Source: Hyphomicrobiaceae bacterium
GTDB lineage: Bacteria > Pseudomonadota > Alphaproteobacteria > Rhizobiales > Hyphomicrobiaceae
DNA: 54,352 bases
Assembly (NCBI GenBank): GCA_021775735.1
Contig: JAJFHG010000042.1
Coordinates: 1-54,352 of the forward strand
Reading direction: 5' to 3'
Of the stretch, positions 1 through 7,350 are shown piece by piece. Both the position numbers and the translations under genes were made by a program. Each line of letters opens with the position of its first letter. Position 1 is the first letter of the stretch. The notes below the pieces were generated by a model, which made no database searches, was not told where the DNA came from, and saw only the letters and a list, made by a program, of their open reading frames with translations.

Positions 1-60
1 CCAAGCCAATGAAGGTAAGGAGCGGGCGGGTCACTCTATCTGCTGGTTGGGGAGGGTCTC

Positions 61-609
61 ATGGCCTACGAAGACGCCCTCTTCCAATTGGGGATGGACT
101 TGACTCGTTCAAGCACCGCCCAAAAGGAAGACTCTATTGCCGAAACATTCGATCCAAATGAGGAACGTAATGACTTCTTCATCGAACGCGATGGCGTTCG
201 GTTTGCCGGACACCATCTTCTGATTGATGTCTTTGGTGGCAATAAACTCGACGACCTTAAACACATCGAAAAGACGCTGAAGCGCTGCGTAGAAATCGCA
301 GGCGCCACGCTGTTGCATATTCATCTGCATCACTTCACGCCAAACGGTGGAGTATCTGGTGTCGCTGTCCTGTCGGAAAGCCACATCTCGATCCACTCAT
401 GGCCGGAAGCAGATTATGCAGCGCTGGATGTGTTCATGTGTGGGGACGCCAAGCCTGAGCTTTGCGTTGATGTCCTCAAGCAAGCTTTTGAAGCGCGCGA
501 TGTGGTTGTAAAACCCTTCAAGCGTGGCGAAGAGCTAAGTAGACTTGAGTGGTCAAGCGCTGCCGACAAAATTCCGCCTGTGCGCTTGAAAGCTGTGCAA
601 GCCGCTTAG
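61..609 (+). CDS. speD: S-adenosylmethionine decarboxylase proenzyme (prokaryotic type)
   Basis: The protein decarboxylates S-adenosylmethionine to make the aminopropyl donor for spermidine synthesis in the cytoplasm. The autocatalytic processing motif SESHISIHSWPE lies at residues 105-116. By family knowledge the chain is cut before Ser107, which becomes the pyruvoyl group; His112 and Cys127 match the conserved processing and catalytic residues. The 182-residue protein carries about 45 residues before the conserved core, longer than the ~125-residue Thermotoga type. A GGGGAGGG ribosome-binding site just upstream supports the ATG at 61. speE follows on the same strand after about 160 bp, so the two steps of spermidine synthesis are adjacent. 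Confidence 0.95.
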   Translation: MAYEDALFQLGMDLTRSSTAQKEDSIAETFDPNEERNDFFIERDGVRFAGHHLLIDVFGGNKLDDLKHIEKTLKRCVEIAGATLLHIHLHHFTPNGGVSGVAVLSESHISIHSWPEADYAALDVFMCGDAKPELCVDVLKQAFEARDVVVKPFKRGEELSRLEWSSAADKIPPVRLKAVQAA

Positions 610-640
610 GCGACTACGGCGCCTGCACGTCAAAGACCCA

Positions 641-687
641 AGCGGGCCTCAACACGGATACAATGCGTATCTGCGCTGTGGCCCGCT
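641..687. repeat. Nested inverted repeat between speD and speE
   Basis: The 8-bp arms AGCGGGCC (641-648) and GGCCCGCT (680-687) are perfect inverted repeats. They enclose a second repeat, GATAC (657-661) with GTATC (667-671), around a 5-nt loop, and ACA/TGT pairs can form between the two. The RNA could fold into one long stem-loop. No strong T-run follows on the plus strand, so it is not a textbook terminator. It may be a weak terminator, an mRNA-stability element or a leader structure for speE; the function is not known. Confidence 0.55.
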
Positions 688-770
688 GTCGTTTGTTTGA
701 TCTCTGACACCAACGACGATATCGGCAGCCCAGACTCTAAAATGAGATAACAGACTTGGAGACCCGCCAA

Positions 771-1700
771 ATGAGTGACCGTTGGATTGAAGAAACGTTT
801 CACCCAGATTGGAAGACAGCGATGCGCGCTGATGAAGTGCTGCACGAGGTCAAAACCGAACATCAGGATCTGGTTATCTTCAAAAACAAAACCTGGGGCA
901 CGGTCCTTATTCTTGATGGTGTATTTCAACTCTCAACGGTTGACGAGTTTGTCTATCACGAAATGATGGCGCACGTGCCGCTATTCGTAACTGATGCCCC
1001 GAGAAACGTATTGGTGATCGGTGGCGGAGATGGCGGTGTACTGCGTGAAGTCCTGAAACACCCAAGTGTTGAAAAGGCCACGTTGTGCGAAATTGATCGT
1101 GAGGTTGTTGATCTGTCGCTGAAACACTTCCCAGAAATCTCAAATGGTGCGTTTGATCATGCCAAGGCGAACGTCGTCATTGCTGATGGCTATAAGTATG
1201 TGCAGGATGCAAACGCTGAATTTGATGCCATTATCGTCGATTCCTCTGAACCAATTGGGCCCTCGGCCATCTTACACACGCGTGAGTTTTTCGCCGCCTG
1301 TCAGTCAGCGCTGAAACCAGGTGGCATCCTGGTGGCGCAAAATGGCCTACCATTTTTCTTTCATGACCACCTGGGCGGTACGACTCGTGTGCTTGCATCG
1401 TTGTTTGAAACAGTAGCACCTTACTTTGCACATCAGCCCTGTTACTTTGGTGGGCCAATTGCAATAAACTTTGCAACCGACAACACCGCCGCGACGAAAC
1501 TTTCAATTGAAAAGCTCACCCAACGCCAAGCTGACCGCAACATCTCCGGCCTCAAGTATTGGACACCGGCCATGCACACCGGCGCCTTTGCACTTCCTGC
1601 TTTTGCTGAAGAGGTTGTCAATGCTGCTATCAAAGAGGGTCGCGCGCTCGGCGACAAAGCTGAAGGTTATGCGACGATGAAAGATGTTATGGGTGGGTAA
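771..1700 (+). CDS. speE: Spermidine synthase (polyamine aminopropyltransferase)
   Basis: The enzyme transfers the aminopropyl group of decarboxylated S-adenosylmethionine to putrescine. Family hallmarks are all present: the N-terminal ETFHPDW stretch, the YHEMMAH motif, the nucleotide-binding GGGDGG loop at about residue 82, the ITCEIDR-like CEIDREVV segment, and IIVDSSEPIGPS carrying the catalytic Asp at about residue 155-160. The open frame extends to a TTG at 756, but GGAG at 758-761 sits correctly in front of the ATG at 771, which gives a 309-residue protein of normal length. It lies directly downstream of speD on the same strand and uses its product. Confidence 0.95.
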   Translation: MSDRWIEETFHPDWKTAMRADEVLHEVKTEHQDLVIFKNKTWGTVLILDGVFQLSTVDEFVYHEMMAHVPLFVTDAPRNVLVIGGGDGGVLREVLKHPSVEKATLCEIDREVVDLSLKHFPEISNGAFDHAKANVVIADGYKYVQDANAEFDAIIVDSSEPIGPSAILHTREFFAACQSALKPGGILVAQNGLPFFFHDHLGGTTRVLASLFETVAPYFAHQPCYFGGPIAINFATDNTAATKLSIEKLTQRQADRNISGLKYWTPAMHTGAFALPAFAEEVVNAAIKEGRALGDKAEGYATMKDVMGG

Positions 1701-1811
1701 AACCCGTCCCAATCGTCAAGTTGCCCTCACCTGAGTTCTGAATTGTGGTACGCTCCAATAGAATAAGCCTGCACATGGATTGTAGCGGCTTATGCTCGAC
1801 AGGAGGGAAAA

Positions 1812-2075
1812 ATGCAAAAATTTCGTATCAGTTTAACACTAGTTGCAGCTTGTTTTCTTACCACCTTCAGCACGGCCGCAGTGGCCGCGGATTGCAAACG
1901 AATTGGTGCGGTTGGTGATGGTCTGACCACGGGCATTGCCACGCTCATGTCTGAAAATGGTTTAAAAACCCTCATCGCATCGAAAGGTCGCAAAGGCCAA
2001 GGCGCGGTCACGACAAAGTGCGAAGCCGGCACCTTCCTAACCCAATGCCGCTCCAGCCAGGTGGCGTGCAAATAA
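1812..2075 (+). CDS. Small secreted protein of unknown function
   Basis: An 87-residue protein with a clear Sec signal peptide: Lys/Arg at the N-terminus, a hydrophobic core, then AVAA before Asp at about residue 27. The mature part is about 60 residues with four cysteines (in the DCK, TKCEAG, TQCRS and VACK contexts), which could form disulfides in the periplasm. A near-perfect AGGAGGG at 1801-1807 precedes the ATG, which makes translation likely. I do not recognise the family. It lies alone between speE and the macro-domain gene, with gaps on both sides, so it is probably monocistronic. Confidence 0.7.
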   Translation: MQKFRISLTLVAACFLTTFSTAAVAADCKRIGAVGDGLTTGIATLMSENGLKTLIASKGRKGQGAVTTKCEAGTFLTQCRSSQVACK

Positions 2076-2267
2076 CGTCTGCAAGACAGCCCTGTCTTCG
2101 ACACGTGGAGTAGAAATAACTTGGCAGAGTTCTGAATAACGATGAACATATGTTTCGCCTGCGACCATTATCTCCAGGAAATGACGCTTACAATTTGCGC
2201 GAAATCAAAGCTGACCATTCTATGAGGCTGCATACTTCAGCATTCGCTTGAAGTTGGAGGCTCATGA

Positions 2268-2759
2268 ATGATCACGAAAGTTCACGGAGATATTCTTCTC
2301 AGCAGTGCCCAGGCCATTGCCCACGGTGTTGCCCCACACGATCACTTTAATCAGGGGCTTGCGTTGGCCTTGAGAGAACGCCATCCGGCGATGGCAAAAG
2401 ACTTTCGACACTATTGTCATCAGCAAAATCCAAAACCAGGCCATGCCTGGCTGTGGGCCGGACCGGAACGCGTTGTGATCAACCTGATGACCCAGGAACC
2501 CGCCCCGTTTAGCCAAGGTCATCCAGGCAAAGCGACCTCGCACAATGTCAACCATGCGCTACGTGAACTCGCGAAAGTCTTAAAAAAGCAAAACATCAAA
2601 TCTCTGGCGCTTCCCAAATTGGCGACCGGTGTCGGTGGGCTACCGTGGGATGAAGTCGAACCACTCATTCATCAACACTTAGGTGACACTGGCATTCCGA
2701 TCGTGATCTACGACAAATATGAAGCGGGCGTAAAAGCCGACGAAAAATTGAATGGGTGA
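2268..2759 (+). CDS. Macro-domain protein (ADP-ribose binding / de-ADP-ribosylation)
   Basis: A single-domain 163-residue macro protein. The N-terminus has the GDIL strand followed by AQAIAHGVAPHDHFNQGLA. Near the C-terminus the phosphate-binding loop TGVGGLPWDEV (about residues 121-131) is followed by a final strand, IPIVIYDKY. Macro domains bind ADP-ribose or hydrolyse ADP-ribosyl and O-acetyl-ADP-ribose links. Here the usual catalytic Asn of the MacroD type is absent from the N-terminal loop, so hydrolase activity is uncertain. GGAGG at 2256-2260 selects this ATG over one at 2264 in another frame. No toxin or ADP-ribosyltransferase gene is adjacent, so it looks like an orphan rather than a DarTG-type pair. 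Confidence 0.85.
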   Translation: MITKVHGDILLSSAQAIAHGVAPHDHFNQGLALALRERHPAMAKDFRHYCHQQNPKPGHAWLWAGPERVVINLMTQEPAPFSQGHPGKATSHNVNHALRELAKVLKKQNIKSLALPKLATGVGGLPWDEVEPLIHQHLGDTGIPIVIYDKYEAGVKADEKLNG

Positions 2760-2998
2760 ACTTTGTTCTGTACATCGTCGCATTGCAGACGTTGTGACAA
2801 GGTGAGAAAAAATGTCCGCTTTAGGCCATTTGCGTTTGTTTGAAAGCATGCAGTCCAGAGCTTGCGCTACGGTTGCATCAAATAGCAGCGGACGTCGCCT
2901 TTCAAGACTGAGCAGGTCGGACCGACGGCCGACTACCTCTAACTAGCAGACGCTTTCATTTAGAATTTTTCGAATGGTCGCTTGTTGCGGGCTGAGTT

Positions 2999-3292
2999 TC
3001 ACCGTTGCAAAGAGGTGTGCACGCCGTCGGCATGAACGACCATAGCCACGGTCCTGGATACCACTGCTTGTGTCGTCTTGGCAGACAGGTGCGCGCGCTG
3101 GCGGGCTATCCGTGCAAACTTATATTCGCCGTTTTCAAACCACCAAGCGCCAATTGGCGAGCCGTTGCGTGTGACGGTTACGCCGCCGGTGAGTCCCCGA
3201 TCGAACCGAAAGCCTAAGAATGCCGGGCCGAGTCCTGATTGAAGCGCCATTAGTGCTGCAATTTCGGCATTACGCGCCGATACCTGTCCCAT
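2999..3292 (-). CDS. Hypothetical protein, 97 residues
   Basis: I do not recognise this protein. The frame opens upstream, but AAGGA followed by a short spacer stands in front of the ATG at 3292 (minus strand), which I take as the start. The sequence looks protein-like: a helical N-terminus (ARNAEIAALMALQ), a strand-rich middle containing GGVTVTRNGSPIGAWWFENG, and a basic helical tail. There is no signal peptide or membrane segment. The opposite-strand frame over the same bases has poorer composition and no ribosome-binding site. It stands alone between the macro-domain gene and a secreted protein gene. A spurious frame cannot be excluded. Confidence 0.5.
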   Translation of the reverse strand: MGQVSARNAEIAALMALQSGLGPAFLGFRFDRGLTGGVTVTRNGSPIGAWWFENGEYKFARIARQRAHLSAKTTQAVVSRTVAMVVHADGVHTSLQR

Positions 3293-3664
3293 AATTATCC
3301 TTAAAATAAGCATTTACTCAGTTTTCACAGGTTAGAATGCACACCAACGCGCGTCGATCTTTCTCTTAACAGATCGTTAACAGTATGGCTAAAATTTTAT
3401 GGTTTGTGCTGTGTTGCCCAGCATCGCGCCTCGGGCACTTACGACAACTTTTCAAGGAAAAAAGATTTGTGAAGCTGTTAGAACTCAATCCATGTCGGGA
3501 AGATCAAAACCCTAAATCTCTTGGATAGTTCAGTTCAATTGCTGCGATGGAGCGTCAATAATTGAATTAGGCGTGACTTCGCCTTCGGGTCAAATGCGGG
3601 CATATTGAAAATAAATGATCCCCGTCCGCTGCGGTACCAACAGCAGATATCTTGACACAGCCTA
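3293..3664. other. Intergenic region without a recognised gene
   Basis: About 370 bp of AT-rich sequence between two minus-strand genes. The only local symmetry I noted is TTAAC-N5-GTTAA at 3366-3380, which could be a protein-binding site. It presumably holds the promoter of the 97-residue gene and the 3' end signal of the next gene. I see no convincing reading frame or RNA gene. Confidence 0.5.
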
Positions 3665-3970
3665 CTACTTCTTAAACTTCAGCTCGACCTCTTCATCATC
3701 AAATGACTCGACTTTGATCAAGCAGCGATCGCCCTCAGACGAGAAGTAGAAGACGTGGGCATGGTCGCCGCCGACGGAGACGCGGCAAAAGGCTTTGTCT
3801 CCCATCGATTTCTCAGGACAGCTTTCAGCATCGAGATGCGGCACGGCTGATTCAAATGTCTCATAGTTCATGACGCATGGTGCATCTGCTGCGGCCAATG
3901 ATGCGGAAAAAACCCATGCCAGAAGCGGCATACACACGTAGAGCAATAGTTGCCTTAGTTTCGATGGCAT
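3665..3970 (-). CDS. Small exported protein of unknown function
   Basis: A 101-residue protein from the ATG at 3970. The frame extends to a GTG at 4009, but the ATG places a basic residue pair directly before the hydrophobic core, as expected for a Sec signal peptide ending near AAADA. The mature part is about 70 residues, acidic, with four cysteines (CVMN, ESCPEKS, AFCRV, DRCLIK) and a lysine-rich end. Periplasmic location is inferred from the signal peptide. I do not recognise a family. The DUF2189 gene lies 65 bp upstream on the same strand, so the two could be co-transcribed. Confidence 0.6.
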   Translation of the reverse strand: MPSKLRQLLLYVCMPLLAWVFSASLAAADAPCVMNYETFESAVPHLDAESCPEKSMGDKAFCRVSVGGDHAHVFYFSSEGDRCLIKVESFDDEEVELKFKK

Positions 3971-4035
3971 CACGTTTCTATCCAACTTATTCTCAAGCCC
4001 CGTCAACACACGCCACTCTTATTGGATTATCCCAA

Positions 4036-4860
4036 CTACTGCGTTGCATCCGCGCTCGCTGAAGAGACAACCCGCCGGTAAAGATGCCAAGTGGCATGGC
4101 CTAAGATGGGGACAGTGACAATTAATCCTACAAACACAGACAATAGTGAAACGCTAACGAGTAATCCGATGATGATCGCCCAGACAAACATTGGCCATGG
4201 GTTTTTCTGGACCGACTTCACGCTGGTGACCATGGCGGTGACAAAATCAATGTCACGATCAAACAACATTGGGAACGATATAACTGAGAAAGAAAACACG
4301 AACGCTGCAATTATGGCACCAGCCAAATTACCAATGGCTAAGAATAATAATCCGCTTGGAGTTGTGAAAAGTTCATTGATGAAGTTTGCCGTAAAATCTT
4401 TGAAGCCAAGGAAACCAAAGAAGAGAATAGCTGCAATATCCATCCACAAGACGAGCGCAAACCCTGTCACTAACGCCATCCATCTCAGATCACGCTTTTC
4501 GGGTCCAAATATCGAACCTAGAACTCCACTCCAGGACAACTCCTTGCCTAATTCCAAACGCTTGCTCACTTCGTAAAGCCCGCTGGCAAAAAACGGAGCA
4601 ACAAGCATAAAACCCATCGCGAGGGGGTAGGCGAAGAACGGTAGTTCAAACCAGCGCAGCAGGGCCAGTATCAACCAACCTCCGAGCATGTAGACGACCC
4701 CAAAAAACAATCCATATTTTGGTGATTGGCGAAAATCCCGAGCCCCTGCAGCCAAGGCATCAAAAAGATCTTCAACTTTAATGGTATTGATCACAACATC
4801 CGCCGCTGGATTGTATTGCTGTGATGAAAGTGCCCGCTCGGGGTTGGAGCTTTCTGCCAT
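4036..4860 (-). CDS. DUF2189-family integral membrane protein
   Basis: A 274-residue inner-membrane protein with about six hydrophobic segments. A short soluble N-terminus contains IKVEDLFDALAAGARDF, followed by GVVYMLGGWLILALL and a paired segment MGFMLVAPFFASGLYEVSKRLE. The helix-loop pattern and the PLLFDR-like PMLFDRDIDFVTAM stretch match the DUF2189 family, whose function is not established. The start is supported by AAGGGTG a few bases upstream. It follows mrp on the same strand after 130 bp, and the small exported protein gene follows it. No partner suggests a specific role. Confidence 0.8.
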   Translation of the reverse strand: MAESSNPERALSSQQYNPAADVVINTIKVEDLFDALAAGARDFRQSPKYGLFFGVVYMLGGWLILALLRWFELPFFAYPLAMGFMLVAPFFASGLYEVSKRLELGKELSWSGVLGSIFGPEKRDLRWMALVTGFALVLWMDIAAILFFGFLGFKDFTANFINELFTTPSGLLFLAIGNLAGAIIAAFVFSFSVISFPMLFDRDIDFVTAMVTSVKSVQKNPWPMFVWAIIIGLLVSVSLLSVFVGLIVTVPILGHATWHLYRRVVSSASADATQ

Positions 4861-4989
4861 GGTGTCACCCTTAGTCCGTTGTCCGTTTCATTATGAAACA
4901 ATTTTCAACTCAGAGAGTTTGATCCGACAGAGTTTGCTCTCTCTGACCGGAAATTGCAATCTGGGCGTGTCTCAAGACCGATGTCATAC

Positions 4990-6522
4990 CTAACCGCGGC
5001 TCAGGCCTTTTTGTTCAAGCTCATCCAGGTATATCTGCCAACGCTCTTCCTTTTCAGTTGCAAGCGTATCGAGATACCCCCACGTGAACAACCCGGTGTT
5101 GTGGCCATCATCAAACGTGATGCGCACCGCATAGTTCCCAACCGGCTTCAATTCACTGATTTTGACATGTCGTTTATTGCCCACCGTTTTGCGTTGGTCA
5201 GGTGCATGTCCCTGCACTTCCGCTGATGGGCTCATCACACGCAACATCTCGGCAGGTAATTCGATTTTGTCTTTTGTACCGTCGAAGACGAGTTCAAGTG
5301 CTGTGCCATCAGACGTGAGTTCCATCTCAGGCGCATTCTCAGCCCGGCCTTTTGCGGCCTCCAATCCAGCCCAGACTTTCGCTGCCAGTTCACGATAGAT
5401 CGCAGCATGTTCTCCATCGGCCACCGTTGCCGTAATTGGCTGGCCTGAATCGGACCTGGCGCGAATGTCCATGTGCAGCGGTACTGCACCCAGAAACGGA
5501 ACACCCAACTTTTGGGCTTCATTTTCAGCCCCACCATGTCCAAAGATGTCGCTGCGTTCACCGCAACTCGGACACAGAAAGTAGCTCATGTTTTCGACAA
5601 TACCGATCACCGGCACGTTGACACGCTCAAACATGACAAGGCCCTTGCGCGCATCAATCAACGCGAGGTCTTGTGGTGTTGAAACAATGACGGCGCCAGA
5701 TATGGGCACGTGTTGCGCCATGGTCAGTTGCACATCGCCTGTTCCTGGCGGCATATCAACCAGCAAAGCGTCGAGTTCGCCCCAAAGGACGTCGCGCACC
5801 ATTTGACCCAGCGCTTGCACAACCATTGGACCGCGCCAAACAACAGGCGTGCCTTCATCGACCATAAAGCCGACCGACATCACTTTGATGCCATAGCCAT
5901 TCATAGGTCGGATTTTTTTGTCATCGGTAAGTTGCGGTTCGCCAGAGAGGCCGAGCAAGCGTGGCTGCGAAGGTCCATAAACATCAGCATCAAGGATGCC
6001 AACTTTCAAACCCTGCGCCTGTAAGCCAAGTGCAAGATTGACGGTCGTGGTTGATTTGCCAACGCCACCCTTTCCAGAGGCAACAGCGATAACGTGTTTG
6101 ACACCCGGCATCTCTTGCGGACCCGCACTACCAGACATCTGGGAACCTGGTCCGCCGGCGGGAGGTGGCGCACTGCCATTGCCTGCGCGTTCGCGGGCTT
6201 CCTTCACGCGTGGATGTTCCGACACATTACCTTCGGCCGTGCCTGGACCAGCACCAGACCCGGCTTGACCAGGTTTGGATTCCGCGGTCAACACCGCTGT
6301 AACACCAGCAACGCCCTCGATTTCCGAAACGACCGTTTCAGCTGCTTTACGTAGCGGCTCCAGCTCGCCTGCTTTATCGGCCGGAACCGTGATCGAAAAA
6401 TAGACCCGCTGGTCACGGATCATAATTTCTGAAACGAGACCCAAATCAACAATATTGCCTTCCAAGGTGGGGCCCTTGATCCGTTTCAGCTTTTCGAGAA
6501 TATCTGTCTTGGCGACAGCCAT
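4990..6522 (-). CDS. mrp: Mrp/ApbC/NBP35-type Fe-S cluster carrier ATPase fused to a DUF971 domain
   Basis: A cytoplasmic P-loop ATPase of the family that delivers Fe-S clusters to apo-proteins. Domains in order are: a MIP18/DUF59-like domain (residues 1-82), a Gly/Ala/Pro-rich linker (83-140), and the ATPase with deviant Walker A GKGGVGKS (150-157) and the cluster-binding CPSC (317-320). The C-terminal domain (about 402-490), containing the YAVRITFDDGH and GLFTWGYL motifs, I read as DUF971 (GBBH-like N-terminal domain). This order matches plant HCF101 rather than the usual ~370-residue bacterial Mrp. It faces the TRAP transporter genes across 190 bp. The window's Fe-S users (MoaA, IspG) are possible clients, but that is inference. 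Confidence 0.9.
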   Translation of the reverse strand: MAVAKTDILEKLKRIKGPTLEGNIVDLGLVSEIMIRDQRVYFSITVPADKAGELEPLRKAAETVVSEIEGVAGVTAVLTAESKPGQAGSGAGPGTAEGNVSEHPRVKEARERAGNGSAPPPAGGPGSQMSGSAGPQEMPGVKHVIAVASGKGGVGKSTTTVNLALGLQAQGLKVGILDADVYGPSQPRLLGLSGEPQLTDDKKIRPMNGYGIKVMSVGFMVDEGTPVVWRGPMVVQALGQMVRDVLWGELDALLVDMPPGTGDVQLTMAQHVPISGAVIVSTPQDLALIDARKGLVMFERVNVPVIGIVENMSYFLCPSCGERSDIFGHGGAENEAQKLGVPFLGAVPLHMDIRARSDSGQPITATVADGEHAAIYRELAAKVWAGLEAAKGRAENAPEMELTSDGTALELVFDGTKDKIELPAEMLRVMSPSAEVQGHAPDQRKTVGNKRHVKISELKPVGNYAVRITFDDGHNTGLFTWGYLDTLATEKEERWQIYLDELEQKGLSRG

Positions 6523-6710
6523 CGCGCAACTCCTTAGCGGTGAATTTCGAGGCGCATCTATAAAGGCCTGAGAGCGAGGTTACAATCACCTCGGGCCAAA
6601 GTTGGAACGAAAGGACAGCCATGGCGCATGTTGCAGCCGCACGAGCGATAGCCACTGGCAGTTTAAGCATTCTCGCGATATAGGAACGCATTGAGAAATA
6701 GGAGCTGTGC

Positions 6711-7280
6711 ATGCACGCCTTGCTAAGGATTTCACGCACGATTGATTGCATTTCTACGATTGTTGGCCGGGGCGTCGCCTGGTTGATTGTCGTGGCCGCT
6801 GTCATCAGCGCTGGCAATGCGATCATTCGCAAGCTGTTTGATACCTCCTCCAATGCTTGGTTGGAGTCCCAATGGTGGTTATTTTCGATCGCCTTCCTGC
6901 TGGCAGCACCGTGGACGTTGGCTCAGAATGAACACATCCGCATTGATATCCTCAATAATCGCCTGAAGCCGAAAACGCGTGACCTGATCGACCTCATGGG
7001 TCATGCCTTGTTTCTTTTGCCGATGACCCTGCTTTTGGTTTGGACGTCGTGGGATTTCTTCTGGACGTCGTATGCCCAAAATGAACAATCGTGGAATGCA
7101 GGCGGATTGGCACAATGGCCAATCAAGGCTGTCATCCCAATCGCGTTTGCGCTTCTATTTTTGCAAGCTATTTCTGAACTGATCAAGCGCACTGCCATCA
7201 TGACAGGGGTCACACCACGCAAAGAAATTGGCGGCACCTATCACGCCACAGCCGCAGGTCGCGACGAAACCCCAAGCTAA
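6711..7280 (+). CDS. TRAP transporter small permease (DctQ family)
   Basis: A 189-residue membrane protein with four hydrophobic segments and the DctQ signature region LESQWWLFSIAFLL...NEHIRIDIL between helices 2 and 3. In TRAP systems this subunit pairs with the large permease to form the ion-coupled importer. AGGAG at 6700-6704 precedes the ATG. The large permease gene begins 70 bp downstream. Together with the binding protein at 9758-10873, the set resembles the TakPQM (2-oxoacid) branch, judged mainly from the long DctM and from the binding protein. Confidence 0.9.
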   Translation: MHALLRISRTIDCISTIVGRGVAWLIVVAAVISAGNAIIRKLFDTSSNAWLESQWWLFSIAFLLAAPWTLAQNEHIRIDILNNRLKPKTRDLIDLMGHALFLLPMTLLLVWTSWDFFWTSYAQNEQSWNAGGLAQWPIKAVIPIAFALLFLQAISELIKRTAIMTGVTPRKEIGGTYHATAAGRDETPS

Positions 7281-7350
7281 ATCGAGCCCACCTCCAATCC
7301 GACACCACACCCTTTAAACTATCAAGACTAACACCTGAAAGTTCACGTTA

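Noticed and set aside
2268-2759. DarTG-type toxin-antitoxin system
   Set aside because: Only a macro domain is present; no DarT-like ADP-ribosyltransferase gene is adjacent on either side.
4091-4576. Plus-strand frame of 161 codons
   Set aside because: It is antisense to the DUF2189 membrane protein gene; its Asn/Thr/Lys-rich composition is what the complement of membrane-helix codons gives.
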